A DNA stretch of 64,000 bases from Triplophysa rosa (GCF_024868665.1 NC_079910.1:14074902-14138901); one strand, 5' to 3'; counted from the first letter of the stretch, positions 1 through 14,200 are shown. Notes: a model not told the origin generated them from the letters alone. Translations and numbers: made by a program.

Positions 1-505
1 AACACGTCTCATGACTTCCAATGTGAAATTAGTTTAATAAACACTCAATTCCTGCTCACAACCCCACTTTCACCTAAATAATCAAACGTCGAGTCACAGG
101 ACCCTTTACTTCAGGTAACACAACCTATGAGCAGCATGACGAATTTGTTAAATCGCGATGAACCGTATGAGTTGCACTTAACATTTCAGAATAAAAGCTT
201 CTTTGAACAAATCCCGCTGGTCTACAGTACACTCACGGGAGGAATTCACTAAAAATGAAATCACGCATGCAGACAATGGCATTTATTTGCACATGCTGTC
301 TGTGTTGTTTTAGCATTGTTATTTCACAAAAGTAAATGCATGTGCAAATCAGGTAATGACCCAAAAAATGAAATTGGTCAATACCCACAGGATTATACAG
401 CGTTTGATCCTTTATTAATGAATAACGCTTCATCTTCCCCGATCAAGAGAAAATACAAACTAAATACAATAAATTAAACTACGTTTACAATGGGTGCTAG
501 GTTAA

Positions 506-690
506 AGGGATTATTCAGACAAAAATCAGCGTTCTGTTATCATTTACTCACCCTCATGTCATTCTAAGCCTTTATGACTTCAGAACGCATAAGAAGATAT
601 TTTGAAAAATGTTGGCCCCTATTGACTTCCATTGTATGGACACAAAACCATTACCCACTTCCACAGAAGAAAGTAAAAAAAAAAGGTTTT
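506..690. repeat. fragment of a TTAA-target MITE
   Basis: A TTAA at 502-505 is followed by AGGGATTATTC. Then comes the body typical of a very common cyprinid MITE ('...CATTTACTCACCCTCATGTC'). The same family is present intact at 15,098-15,397. The right terminus is missing, so this is a 5' fragment. Confidence 0.7.
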
Positions 691-3117
691 TATCCTTATA
701 ATTGCAGCAGAGACTATTTTAAATGCAAAATATCTGATATGTAATTTAGGCATGTTTTTGCCAAAAAAAATTGCAGTTAGTTTTATGGTACATAGAATCC
801 GGTTAAACTTTATTATGGGTGATATGACTTTAAGACACGTTGAAATTGCAGGCGCCCCTCAGTTTTAACACACCTGCCCGCTGACTGAATATGCGTCACC
901 ACCTGGCTGATTATATGGTATTTCTGTCATTATTCGTTATCTTCGTGAACCAACAATAACACAATTCCCTCTGTCTATTCTATGTAACAATTGTGCGGTT
1001 TGGAACACAACCACTTCACAGTGGTCAGTTCCTCAAAACATCATGGACCATGAGACACAGGTGGAAACACATACTGTACTGTATGTCTTATACTCTTTTA
1101 AGAACCCAGCTGTTACACATGAAAAGAAAAATTGACCATGGCAACTGCAATGGATTCAGCAGTCAGGTGCTTCTACCAAACAGGATGGATTTACACTTTC
1201 TCACCTGTGAAGGATATTTTCGGATAACCACAGATGCCAAGAAAAATATATAAAATGAAATGCACTGTGCATCACAGTGAGACCTTCAGAATGGAAATCA
1301 TTTTTGTCTTCATATTTACATTACTAATCATTCTCAAGCCAGAGAGCTTGAAGGGAAACTTAATAGAAAATGCTTGTAGCGATGGTTTATTTTTAAATCT
1401 CATTGAATCTGCTGTTGTGTTGGTCATTGAATTTTCCAAAAGGTTGCTTTAAGGTTGATTTATTCCTAAATGTCATTGGTAAGATAAGTGGGTTTAAAAG
1501 AACACACATTTAACATATTGCATAGCATGTTTACTACAACAACTGTCATATTGACACTTGTAAATATAAAGAGCAAAGTTAAGCCCACACAAAACCAAAA
1601 CCCCACCAAAAGAAATAAAATCAACAAAACCTCCATAAAAGTGTGATAAGAGACGTCACAAAATTATTTCAATTATAAAACTTCAGAAGGCCTCCAGATA
1701 TGCCTTTTTTTTCTTTCCCTGGCAGCTGATAATAAAACAAGCACTTTTAGATTTGTATTCCTTTTTCTCTGCCTATAAAGGCACAGTTCAAAACAGAGCC
1801 AAGAGACAAGTGACAAAAATTGGAAATGATAAAAAACAGGGCTTGAACAATTAACATCAAAAGAAAACATGCGGTAGAAATAAATGTGAAATGGAGGTAA
1901 GAGAGGGATGTCGTTATTATGCCTCTCCATGGTTTTTATGGACGTCCTTGTCACTACAAAATACATTTTCATTAAAACACGCCTGTCTTTTGTCTTGTGT
2001 CTGACAGAGTTAACATTGAGTAACTCTTGAGTTCCCGCTCCTTCATTCCAATTCAAGTCTTAATCCTTCTAATTCCTGAAGCTTTTCATAGCCCGACCTG
2101 GCGAGACAATGAGAAAACCAGAGAGACGGAGAGAAATCCTCCACCAATGCAGGTGATCAAAGAGGATATTCTTACAATCTGCTGTCGGCTCTGGAGCTTG
2201 ATGAAAGAGTGAAGAACAATGTCACTGGCTCTCCAACGTTCCTTCCCTATCTGACCTGAAACACTGATGTGTTGCTTATGAGTCATTGCCTAACTACATT
2301 ACAGCTCTGTTCCTTTCGTAAGACCACTTTTCTGGCTTTTCTGTCAGTGACTTGGTGGGAATGCTTTTCAGCCCGTCACTCAAGGTTACAGGTTATATTT
2401 TTAGCTCATTTTTATTTGTGCCAAAGGGTTTTTAGACTGATTTCTTTGTGTTTGCTTCTACAATCATGAGCTGACCTTGTACAAACTTTTGAAAAAAGAA
2501 GTTGGAACGCCTATAGATGTAACTGACATACAGTAACTCTATAAATCAGACTTCATCCAGCTATTCTATAATCTAGACTCATTTACAGTATAGTGAAATT
2601 CAATGTTTTATAACAATATGGACCTGACACCACAGCATATACAACACAAACAGCAAAGACAAATACGCCCAAAACAGCATTTGTCTCAGAAGCTCATATA
2701 CACACTCAGGACGAATAAAATGAGTCTGTCTTCCGTCATTCAAAGGATCTTGGAAGCTATCCACCGCTTTATGAATTGAATGTCCTTGGCTCCTAAGGTC
2801 ATCCAAATGTCCATTCATTTTTGTGCCAACTGTACAAAATAGGCTCCCTATGCAATGTCCTCTTGAGAACGTCTTGAGAACATTTGTTATTTTCCAAACA
2901 CTGAGTGAAATGCCTAGGGGTGTCTACAGAGTGAAATTACTTGGGAAAGTTTTTGAAAGCAGCAACCTGACCATGTCTCGTGTTTGGTGAAAAAGCGAAC
3001 TGTATTTGCTGCAAGTTTGACATGTTTATCTTGAACGTCAGTCCATCATTTTGTTTAAAAGCTAGCTTGACTTGTTTTTTGTGTGTATGTTTTTTTCTAT
3101 GTTATGCCCCTCATTCA

Positions 3118-3262
3118 ACGAGGTGGCTAATTCGTATGAATTCATCTCTATATGCGCAAATGACAGGGCGCAAGGTTACAGGTGAGATTTTGCTCTTTTT
3201 TTATATTCTTGGTTTTTGTGTGATTCCATTTGTACGTATTTATACGAATGAGCCACCTCGTA
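3118..3262. repeat. small foldback element with ACGAGGTGGC arms
   Basis: The arm ACGAGGTGGCTAATTCGTAT at 3118-3137 is answered by an inverted partner at 3243-3262 (ATACGAATGAGCCACCTCGT). The spacer is about 105 bp. This is a MITE-like foldback. Partial copies of the TACGAATTC motif flank it on the right. Confidence 0.65.
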
Positions 3263-3659
3263 AAAGAGTTACGAATTCCTGTGAGATCGAGCTGGCTCTG
3301 TTACTCTTCTTAGTGCATGTGTTTTAAAGTCACCCTGTGGAGAGGGTTTTCTCTGAGAATGTTGTGGCATGGAGCTTTGAATCATCATTAACTTCCTGCC
3401 AACTTGAGCTACAGTACGAGAAAAAAAAAATTTCATATCAACAGCAGTATAAAATACTTTAAATGAAAAGCATATGTGCCACATTACATTTACTGTGCTA
3501 ACTGAAAATAGGCTAAAATCTTTAAAGATGAGGTAACACGCAGTTTCTGCCAATCTCATGTTAATCTTGAGTATCTATACAGTAGTATTGCATACTTCTG
3601 TCTTCAAAGAGTATTTAGTTTGATCAAATTTATAAAAGACAGATAAAGCTGTACGATTA

Positions 3660-4220
3660 TTTCCGGAAAAAGACGAGCTCCTGGAGGTGTGCAGGGGGGC
3701 GGAACTACAGCACGAGCACACAATACATCATCGCATTATCCCTGCATAACTGTTGATTCACTATAAGTTTGTGTTGTTTACATTATGCACGTACACGCCG
3801 ATTGCCAACAAAACACAGACATGACTTAGTTTGACTTACAGCGTGCTGTTCATGTCCGGCATCAATCTAGCAGTTTCAAACAATCTCCAAATCTAGCGTT
3901 ATATCCATCGTTTATATAACATTCATCACCCAAATGCCGTGAGCAATCAAACACAGCTAAACTTTTGTCAGCCGAGTGAAGCGGCATTGATGGGCATGCT
4001 CTTCTCACACTGGCTGTTTGACGCGTGGGCGTGCTCTTTCTCTCACGCTTGCGCGTGCTCTTTCACTCGCTGGTTGACGCGTGGGCGTGCTTTTCCGGGA
4101 GAATTGTCCAATAAGGGACTAAGAACCCTTGTTACGAAATGGGAATCAATGTTCTAAAAAAACTTTCCGAAATCTGTACGAACCCTGGCGGAGTGAATCG
4201 AGCACAGAAATACTACGTCA
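3660..4220. repeat. GC-rich dispersed-repeat-like block with internal direct repeat
   Basis: This is a CpG-containing patch in otherwise AT-rich DNA. GACGCGTGGGCGTGCT occurs twice, near 4020 and 4076, and a related GCTTGCGCGTGCTC lies between the copies. No gene is visible. It looks like an internal part of an unclassified DNA element, but I could not find terminal repeats. Confidence 0.4.
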
Positions 4221-6272
4221 TACGTTCAACTAGGTTTTTTTGACAAGTTGACCATGTTAAGCTTGAGAAGCCAGCACGTTTAACAGTGTAACACATGCAT
4301 GAAATAGCATGTTACCTCAACTTAAAAAAAAACACTTCTGATCGTCTCCTAGGAGCTGATCGTCTCCTATGAGAGAGGTACTAAGGGTTTTTAAAAATTA
4401 CACTAATAAAGCAAATTCCATTTTGTGCCCTGAAGGCAGTCTATACATCCGTCAACAGAGCAAGAACATTGTGAAAGAGCTGCATCATGGGACAGACGGG
4501 ATTTCTTCAGTACAAACATTGAGAAAGAAACTGTTTGCAAATTTACATGGCTCATATCACATCAACACACATTTGTCCCTTCAGGCATGAAATTGAACAA
4601 GCTATAATATCGTACCTGCGTTAGGTCTCTTAAATGGCCTAAATTCAGGAGAGGAATATATAGGCAAGGTGTGGAGAGAGAATAAGAATTGGTTTGGTGT
4701 TCCATAAGGTTTTCCATCAAATAGGCATAATTCACAGTTCAAATGAAAGCACAATTTGATGTTTCTCAGATGCCACAAACCTCTAGATAATCTGAGAAAC
4801 TCAGCTCCTCCTAGAACTCTGAACAGTTCCTCCGGGAACCCTATTATAATAAATGGGTTTCAAGGTTCTTGATTTGGAAGCAGCATTTCTTTAAGTACAT
4901 AAATAGGATATTGTATAGTCATTTTTTAGTGTAGCTCAAAATGTTTAAGCCAGCCAGACAAAGTTAACATCAAGAAGTTGATTTTGTGGCATCCCAAGGT
5001 GCGATTGGCTCAGTACAAAAGCTGTGAAAACAATCATTTTGTTTTGCTATTCCATTTATTATTTCCCCTTTGGCGTGCCATCAGAGACATGGCAGAACTT
5101 AAAAGAGCTAAATCAATAGAAGGGGGTGTCAAACTTTATAGAGGAATTGAAATTACTTGTCTGAAACACAAGTACAGCATGTCACACTAGACATTCCTTT
5201 GATCTGAAATTATTTTCACACTGCACAAATACCCTGTGATGTTTTTTTTAAAATCCCCCTTTTGGAATACACAGACAGAACATTCACATAAAATAATTAT
5301 TAAATATCTGAGCACCAGTGATGGAAATAGAAAGGTACTTTGTTTGGCCAATTCGACACAACGTTCCAATTAAGGCTTCTTTACGAATGTACTGTACAAT
5401 ATGCAGAAGTCAAAAAGATGTGGAGCAGGTGAAGTCTTTCCTACCACCAAAAACCTTTCAAATATTAGATATGTCGGGAAGACCGGGGTTGTCAAACAGA
5501 GAAGGGCTTTATCTCAGTAAGTAGCTATAAAGTTTTAAGTCAAAAGTCCAATTTCACAAATGTTTTCTCTAGTTTTTGTATTGTGCCCTCAAACAGCTAC
5601 TTCAAGAAACAACCTTAACACACTTAAACACACAAGCTGTTTATCTGAATACCAGCAGGTAAATTGCACCGCAGCTTTGTCATTTAATGTTGAGAAACCT
5701 CCATTTCAGACAAAAATTGGCCATCTTATTTTCAACCAATAAAAATTGTTCAGAAAAAAGCCATCAAGACCTGCAAATCATCAAGACCTGCTACTGGGGC
5801 CGTGATCTTTTCCTTGGCAGTAATGTGACAATAGGTTCTTATGTTCAGACTTAAAGATTTTTTTATTTATCATAACAAATGTGAGAATTAGCTCTGGTCT
5901 TGCCATACATTTATGTATATTACATCAAGCCGCAAGAGTCTGTTAAGCATGTTATAAAAGCTCAATATCCAGTGAAATAATCATCAGAAGTCATAACCAG
6001 TAATGTACTATAGAGACACATTCAATGACAGATAATGACTAGAATATAGGTTGACCTTGAGACACAACCCTATCATGAAAGTGAGAGTGACCTATTGGTC
6101 AGGTATGGTGTCATTTGCCAAATAAAATGACAGGGACATAATTTGATTTCAAATAACTCTATTTGTTATCTGTTTGTCATTGACAATTGCGATAAACACA
6201 AAATCTTTTAATGTTATACTACCATCTGCTGGACAAAGAAGTACAGTATATTTCAATCAATTACATTTCCTA

Positions 6273-6309
6273 ATATATATATATATTTATATATATATAT
6301 ATATATATG
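6273..6309. repeat. (TA)n microsatellite
   Basis: Alternating TA run with one interruption. Confidence 0.9.
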
Positions 6310-6746
6310 TATATCGATTGCCGCATAAACACTGTTTAATCAAAGAGAGAGTGAGATTACAGTAGGCCTACCTGTTGGATAAAGAGGCCTGTCCCCTTAA
6401 AGGCCTCTGTCCCTCCACCTATTGGAGAGGAATCTTATGGTGTCCAAAACTCCATCTTCAAAAAAAAGGGACGACAAAACTGCTAAAGACGATTTTGCAA
6501 GACGTAAACAACACAGTACTGGTCCAGAAGCACTTCCTGTTTCAGCTTTTTAACACTACACAAATTACAAAATACAACCAACAGATTTAAAACTGAATCT
6601 AAATGTTTAAAGGGGAAAATGCTGCATTACCCATTACCTAGGACAACAATGTCATATAAGTGTGAGGAACACGCACGGTTTTAAATCGATATTAATTGAT
6701 TATTCCTACATTGTCAGTTTTCATTGGTCATGTGACTAATAGTACA

Positions 6747-6754
6747 TGACGTCA
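6747..6754. promoter_or_regulatory. palindromic CRE octamer TGACGTCA
   Basis: Perfect CREB/ATF site. It lies about 0.8-0.9 kb upstream of the candidate snph first exon, so it could belong to a distal promoter element. The functional link is inference. Confidence 0.35.
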
Positions 6755-7499
6755 CGCAGGTCATTTTTAAAACGTTTTTCATAAAAAGGTAGTACGAGCT
6801 TGTTAAATGGTGATTGCATATCTTGTGTTTAAGAAAAGCTGCATTTGTCTTGATTCTGCCCCATTGTGGGTTTTTCTTTTTAAAAGGACATGAAGGTAAG
6901 TAGGCCTATATAATTTTGGTTTTAATTTCTTCCCCAAAAGAATTACAAAAACAGAAGTTCACTTCAACGTTTGACTTATATTTCCTAAAAAAAAAGGCTT
7001 TAGTCGGGGAACATTTGTGAATTAATTTAATTGTTAGATGTTTTAATTTATTGCTAAGTGGATAGCTGTTCAGAAAAATAACAAAAGCGATATCGCCATC
7101 TATCGGATTGGGAGTGTCCACACATCGAGATGAGAGAGCAGCGCTGTCCATGGTGCTGAAACTGTCAAACATCTATTTCTTCCTTTGCCCTAATGCCCAA
7201 TTACTTTCGCATATATGATCCACCATTACAAGGATGTTTTGAGTCCCTTTGAAAATGTAATGCAAGGAAAATGTGTGCTTTGTATTTTTAGATTTGGGGT
7301 ATTAGATTTCGTGGGTAAATGATACTTTGGTCTGTACCACTGCAAGGGTATAAACAAACGTTTTCCACAAATAAAACTGATAAAAAGCATACACCGAACA
7401 AAGTTTTTTCAGAAAGGGTCGAATGTAAATTGAAAATATTTGCGGACAGAAATTTACCGAGCCAGTAAAGCATAAACCTTCTCCGGTCGTGTTCATACA

Positions 7500-7754
7500 A
7501 CTTCAAGTTTTGCGGTCCCCTTTAAGGGAGCCATCGCAATATTACGCATCTGTTTCACCTCGTCTTCCCTCACGAGGCTCTCAAACAAACCTCACGCGCC
7601 AGAATCTCCTTGCATCATCACCCGCGCCGTCGACTCGCCCTCCCGAGCAGCGGTGCACCGCTGTGGCGGAGTCCTTGACGGGGACGAGCACCAGGGTAAA
7701 CCACGACAAAACACTCATGAAGACAACTTGACTTTCGCCGGAAGGCGGCAACAA
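7500..7754 (+). other. snph: candidate non-coding first exon / CpG-rich promoter of snph
   Basis: A CpG-rich stretch (7550-7750) ends at a good splice donor (AACAAG|GTGAGA, GT at 7755). No long in-frame ORF links it to the snph coding exons. A tiny upstream ORF, ATG AAG ACA ACT TGA, sits near its end. The next exon on this strand that I can support is the ATG exon at about 11,152-11,292. Position and composition suggest the transcription start of snph. The 5' boundary is a guess. Confidence 0.35.
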
Positions 7755-9419
7755 GGTGAGAAAAAAAGCTTTTGCATTGCAACGTTAAGTGCAAATCGCG
7801 GTGCATCTTTGTAGCGGAATATTCTCTCTGCATCTCCCGCGTGTAGGACACACCAAGGACTGTGACGCGCAAGGTACACAATCGATATGATATCTGAAGG
7901 GACCGAGCAAAACGATATCTTAAATTAGCACGTTTTATTGTGCTTATCGATAAGACCACCACACATCGTGGTTTTAGGCGTCTCGGTCTATTTGCGCAGA
8001 GCAGATGTTTTCCTACAGCGAGCATGCGTGTGTTTTGTTTTTGTTTTGCTCCTTCGTGTCATTTTAATCTATGGCTGAATGTTAATACAATAGCCATGAG
8101 AAACGACATTAATGTCTGATGTGCTTTTATCACTCCTCTGTGAGTCGTGACAGGGACAGTGTGGTTTGCGATGTACGGCCTAGGGTGCAGTATGACCTTG
8201 CATACTCATAGGACTCGCGGCTTGCATGTGAAGTGTGCGTAACGTAGCATTTGTTAGGGTGTAGAAAAAGCATAACCTTAACTCGTTATCACAACCAAGC
8301 AAATCTGCATTCAAGTAGGCTAATAGTAAAATAGGTAAAGGTGTAAATGTCAGGGTGGATCGATATGTATCTCGTTACTCTTTCTCCCTTTTTGTGACTC
8401 CCCAGAACTCTCAGTATTGTACATCAGACCTGCTGTTCGGCATGCTTGCCTTGTGGTTGTGTAATGCCGTCTGTCTCACAACATACACTCAAGCAGAAGG
8501 AACGCCAGTCACACCGCTTGTAGCTCACGTTCTAGAATAGTGGCTGAATTTTGTCGCCATGGCGACTCTTCCACATCCTCTCAGCATCCAGACCAATCTT
8601 CCCAAGCATTTCCTTACCACAGTGGTTTCACAATGTGCTTCGGATACAAAGTTCTTATATAATTTTATGGCCCGTATCTCTGTTGTTTCAACCATGACAT
8701 TTATATTTATTCAAGATAAATATTCAAATATTCAAGATTTATTCATTGATGAAGTAAAGCCTTAGGGATGAGTTAATGAATGACTAGAATCACTTATCAT
8801 CATTTAAAGCAGTAATAGATTTTAATAATCGTGTACACATTTTTCCTCATCTGTACATGTGCATTATACGTAGTTCAGATCTGTCCTCAGTTCCATCTGG
8901 AAGTTAAACGATGTAAGAGCACAAAACAAGCAAAACGTGCTGAGCCAAAGGATATGTTCTCAAGCGATTTCACCCTGGTGACCCTTGCAACTATAAAAAT
9001 GTTTGCTGACAAATTTGATTATCAGTAGTGTAAATATATACTGTATATAAAAATTGACTTGATTGGGGTTTTATTTGTGATTGTAATTGTTTAATTAAGA
9101 CATAGATCTCTAAGTGTAATGTGTGTCATAAAGATTGCATTTTCCCCATGTTCTGACTGCAGTCTTATACTGACAAACTTGTCCCATTTTTTATCTTAAT
9201 CATAATTTAGTAATTACATTTATTAATACCTTATTCTTTTTAAGGCAAGTTAAACATTAAGAATCACAAATGTATTAAATATAAGAATTAATAGTCCGAG
9301 ACTCTCTTACAGCACCCTAAAAAGGCATTTGGCACTATTTATAAATACAGATACAGTATATAACATTTTGCTCTCACAGTGGTTTGCTGTTTCATTTGCT
9401 GTACAGCTGTGCTTTATAG

Positions 9420-9705
9420 CGGTGGTTCTCAAACTTTTTTGTCGTAGTGCCCCCTTTGTGTAGTGTGCATGGCTTTGTGGTCCCCCAAATAGAGACATAA
9501 TCCTAAACTTACTATTTTAATTAAACCAAAAACATATAGAAAAAAACATCAATTCATTTGGTTGGTGGTCTTATTTTTGGATGTTTAATTGCATAAAATA
9601 TATGATACATTTCTATAATACATAAAATACCACCAAATCTGTGGCCCTCCTGGATCCATCTTGAGGCCCCCCAGGGGACCACGACCCCCAGTTTGAGAAC
9701 CACTG
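9420..9705. mobile_element. hAT MITE (GTGGTTCTCAAAC termini)
   Basis: Terminal inverted repeats CGGTGGTTCTCAAACT and (inverted) CAGTGGTTCTCAAACT enclose 286 bp. An exact 8-bp target duplication CTTTATAG (9412-9419 and 9706-9713) identifies the hAT superfamily. There is no coding capacity. Confidence 0.9.
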
Positions 9706-11248
9706 CTTTATAGCATTTAGGAAACAAACTATTGCTAAACCATAGTAGAACTCCATTAGATCTTTTGCCAATTTAAGCTTTGCTATATTATCATAATGTG
9801 TTTTGAATAAGTCAGCCTGCAGTGTGTGTTATTTGACGTTTATGAGCAGTGACACCCCGTATAGCCTGAATGTGTTCTGTAAGAGAGAAGTGTTGGGTCA
9901 TATAATCTCCAACTATCTGTACAGCTCCCTTCTACAGGACCTCTTGTACCCTGACAGAAAGTCATGCAGGGCTGATCGCGCTTCTGTAGAAGCATGACAG
10001 CAGGTTTTTGGTGGTGAAACAATTTAAATTTAAAGGAGCCGTGACATGCTTTTTTGTTTAGTTTATTATAATTTACCAAAAACAGGACAAAGCTATATCA
10101 GTAATATAAGCAACGCTTTCGTTTTTCCATTTATCTGTTCAATGTCATACTATTATTCTGCACTTCTGTATCACCGCAGTTTTCAGACATATAGTGTTTT
10201 TTCAGGTGTAGCAGCAGTGCCGCATGACTCACGCTATCCAGCTACTAACTCAGCAAAATGAGTTCGGTTCTCATGCACCCCCACTAACTCCATCTTACTA
10301 TGGTCTGGATAAAAAGATTTCACCCCAAGCTCATACTTCACTGAAATAATCATAGCTTTGTTGTTTGAAAGGCTAGTTGTCTTAACCTGGGATAAGAGAG
10401 TGTATTTTAACATTTATTTAACTAATAGTAATAAAGGATAAAATAATTGCTTATTTTGGGTAACAAAGGGTAGCATATGCTTTATATTAGAGTGCCAATT
10501 CCTGTTTAATTATTTAGATCATTAATCCCTTCTTTCCCTCACCATGTGTCTCAAAATGCCCACTGTAGCAGTAATTACAATCATAGTCTTTATTATTTCC
10601 TTCTATCAATATAAATAGTGTAGCTGAACCAGGAATGGAAATGTAAGAGAACATATAGAAATGATCTGGGATAGCTGAATACATCGTAGGTGAGCAGTCT
10701 TAAAGTTTTTTTATTGTCTGTTGTCTGGCTTTGGACCAGTGTAAAGTCAGATAGCAGTCAGTTTGTGTCAGCACAACGTTAAATATATTACAGCTAAAGG
10801 CACTGTGCTGTTGCCAGATCTGCTCAGTGTGGAGAGGTCAGATAGATTAGATAAGACAGAGATTTTTATGTTTCCTTTCTACTCTGATTTGACAGCTTGA
10901 TCTGTCACACTTTAGAAATAAAAACCTGGCAATGTTTGGAAGAAGAATTGAACAAAAATCCTTTTGTGTTGGTTCATGGAACAATATGAGAATGATAAAC
11001 TTATGACATCATTTTTTAACGGCATTAAATTGAATTATAACTTTGGTTATTCGGTATGTATGACACTGCAGTTATACGTATGAAAGAGATATATGGACAT
11101 GCATTTCCTCTTGTGAAACAGACTGACATTTGTTTTGTACTGTATTCAGGCTGACAGCAGCTGGGCTTTTCAAGCTGTGTTGAGAAGGGGGAAGAGAGAG
11201 ACAGATCCAGCCGAAGAAGGAGAATAAAGGCTGACGGATACTGACTCC

Positions 11249-14200
11249 ATGTCTTCGCCTTCAAGTAAAAGATCTGGTTCTGGATCACGCAAGTAAGACA
11301 CTCGTCTTTTGTTCCTTGATGAAAACAGATGTTCTTTTAAGCTGTCAGCTGTGCCGGCGCGGTAATATCTAACCCTTCTAACTTCTGTTAAACTGATCTT
11401 TGCTTCTGCTCACTGACCTTATGAGCTCCAAGTGCTTTGATAATCCTAACACTCTCTCTCTATTCTGCTCTCATCATTACTGCATCAGCTCTTTAGCGCT
11501 TTCAATTTGTCTATTTCAAGAGTTGTTTCACCCTTCAGCTGCCAGGTTGTGTAAAACTGCTGATGGCTTGTTCGAAAGCTATTCAAGCATATTCTGTACA
11601 AGGATATTAAGCAGCAGTATTGTGCTCTAGAACAGGGGATTTTTGAAACTGGGGTCTGGGGACCCAAGGGTATTTTAGTTTACTATAATTAAAACATAAA
11701 ATATTGGCCTAAAAATGATTGGAAAAACCTAAACTAAATGAAAACCTGAAATGTTGCCTCAGAAATAAACGGAAAGAAGTTTAAAGCACTACAATTATAA
11801 TAATAAACAAAAACAAATTAATCTTATATTGCAACAATAAAAATAAAGAAATAAAATATTAAGTGACAAAAGCATACGCCAAAATGGTTAAAACTTTAAC
11901 TAAAATTAACATAAAAACAAAAAATCTAAAAATAAGATATTAATTAAATTAAATATTAAGATATTAATAAAACTAAAAACAAAACTATAATAACTCCACG
12001 GGGACAGCCAGGGGGCTTCCAGAAGCTTTTAAGGGGTCCCCAGAAAATGTCAGCGAAAATTATTTTTTTCATAACTCTAATTATAGTCAATTATTTAATA
12101 TGTTGTCTTTATAGTCACACTTATTATTTATCTAATTATTATATTCGGAACCACTTTATACCAAAAATACAGTATATTAAAGGGGTCATATGGCGCAAAT
12201 ATGTGTTTTTCTGTGTCTTTGGTGTGTTATAAGTTATGTAGTAACCATGCATGTATTAGACACGTAAAATTGCAAAAATTAAAGTGTCGGAAAAACAGAT
12301 GCATTCTATCTAAAAGCGAATGCTCACCCAGACCTGCCTGAAACGCCTCGTGTAACCACACCCCCACAAATCTACATCAGTTCGTGGTATGATTTGACTA
12401 AGACCGCCCAAATGTATAAGGTAAGGTGCAATTGCTTTGGAACCTGATGTTCCAAATATGGTAAGAGGCGTTACATTTCCATCACACGCTTGCAGTATTC
12501 CACCAATCACTACGCACTGGTTAACTGGCCAATCATAGCACACCTCGCTTTTCAGAGCGATGAGCTTTGTTAAAAATCTGCGTGTTTCAGAGAGGCGGGG
12601 CTAAGAGGAGATACAAACATGCACGGTATGTGGAAAATACAGCGTTTTTATAACCTTAAATCGTGTATACACATTGCATTACATCTAAAACAAACAATAA
12701 TATTCGTTTTAGCCGTGTCATATCACCCCTTCAAGATGGAAATTTATTTTAGGAAGGGGGGCCTTTACAAAAGGTTCATCGTTTTTGGGGTCCCTGGCAT
12801 CGTAAAGTTTGAAAACCCCTGTTCTAGAATAAAGAAGAACCACAAAACCACAAATTGAAGACTTGAAAATATTAATTATCACAGTGAAATAGTTACATGA
12901 AGAAGATGACTATTTGTGTCGTAGTTTACAATACCAGGGCAAGGATTAGATTCTTTCTGTTGAGGAAGGATGAAATGTTTTGCACAGAATTCGACTGACT
13001 GACTGTGCTTTAGTTGTGCATGTTAGCAATGTCAGTACAGTACATATAGTGGCAGTAAGCAGTAATAGTGATAATACAGTAGAGCCCAGCTCTGTGCCTC
13101 TGTCTCATCTCTCTTTCCTCAGATTCAACCTGCTGAGGGCCCTACAGCCTAAGCAACGCTTTCAGCAAATGCTGTCGTCTCCCACTGCGTCCCCCGCGTG
13201 AGACTCTGATTAAGTATCGTACTGTATGGCATGACTGTAGAAAAACGACTGCCACGCTACATATTCCCACTCAGACTCAATGCAGAACCACGTCATCTGC
13301 TACCCCTGGTGCTTATGTCCAAAACCTAATAGGCCAGGTTTTTGACAAAGTGCTAATAGATGGGAATCCGATACGAATTCTGTGTATATGAGTGTGTATG
13401 ACATTAAAGGTCTGTTTCTATGGTGATGCAGTGCACATAATATAGCACATCATTCACTACACTGCATTACCTTAGTTCATCTCACTAGACTCATGATGGA
13501 CATACCTGGACAAACCTGCACCGGCTGCTCTTTCCCTCTCCTTTCCTTGCTATCAGTATTCATAGCAGAGTGTCGTTTTATTTTCTCTCTCCTCAAGCAC
13601 GCTTTGATGTTCGGCTGCTTTTTTTCCCCTCTGCTTTGCTCTCACCTTAACCATGATCTTGGCTTGCTTTCATGGTTAGGTCCAGCAAACCTCTTTCAGC
13701 CCACCAATGGTGATTCTGGTGGACAGACGATAAGGTTGCTTGTCTCTTTAAATGTGCTGTTTTTATGTAATTATGTTATTTCAAGATGATTAAAGGGGTA
13801 ATATGGCGCGAATGCGTGTCTTTGGTGTGTTATAAGTTGCCCATGCATGTATTAGACATGTAAAATTGCAAAAATGAAAGTGTGGGAACAAAAGATGCAT
13901 TCTATCTAAAAGCGAATGCTCACCCAGACCTGCCTGAAACGCCTCGTGTAACCACACCCCCATATGATTTGGTATGGTATCATACCATATGGTATGATTT
14001 GACTAAGACCGCCCAAATGTATATGCAAGTAAGGTGGGCGTACCTGTCAGTACAATTGCTCTTGAACCTGATGTTCCAAATATGGTAAGAGGCGTTACAT
14101 TTCCATCACAAACAGGTTTGAAGTGCAAGAGGTTGAGTAAATGAAGACAGAATTTTAATTTTGATGTAAACTATTCCTTTAACTAATGCATTTAAACCTT

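Larger units (their letters stand above)
1..7499. other. gene-poor interval upstream of snph
   Basis: I see no coding exon here that I can tie to a protein family. All open frames are short, lack splice-flanked homology and read as chance ORFs in AT-rich sequence. The interval holds scattered repeats, listed separately, and one perfect CRE octamer. A distal exon or enhancer of snph could lie here, but nothing in the sequence shows it. Confidence 0.6.

Noticed and set aside
1673..2056. 127-residue open frame on the minus strand
   Set aside because: Composition is that of translated AT-rich DNA. I found no domain, no supporting splice sites and no neighbouring exons.
7618..8025. 135-residue open frame on the minus strand near the snph promoter
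   Set aside because: It lies in CpG-rich promoter sequence where chance ORFs are long. It has no recognisable motif and overlaps the candidate first exon on the other strand.
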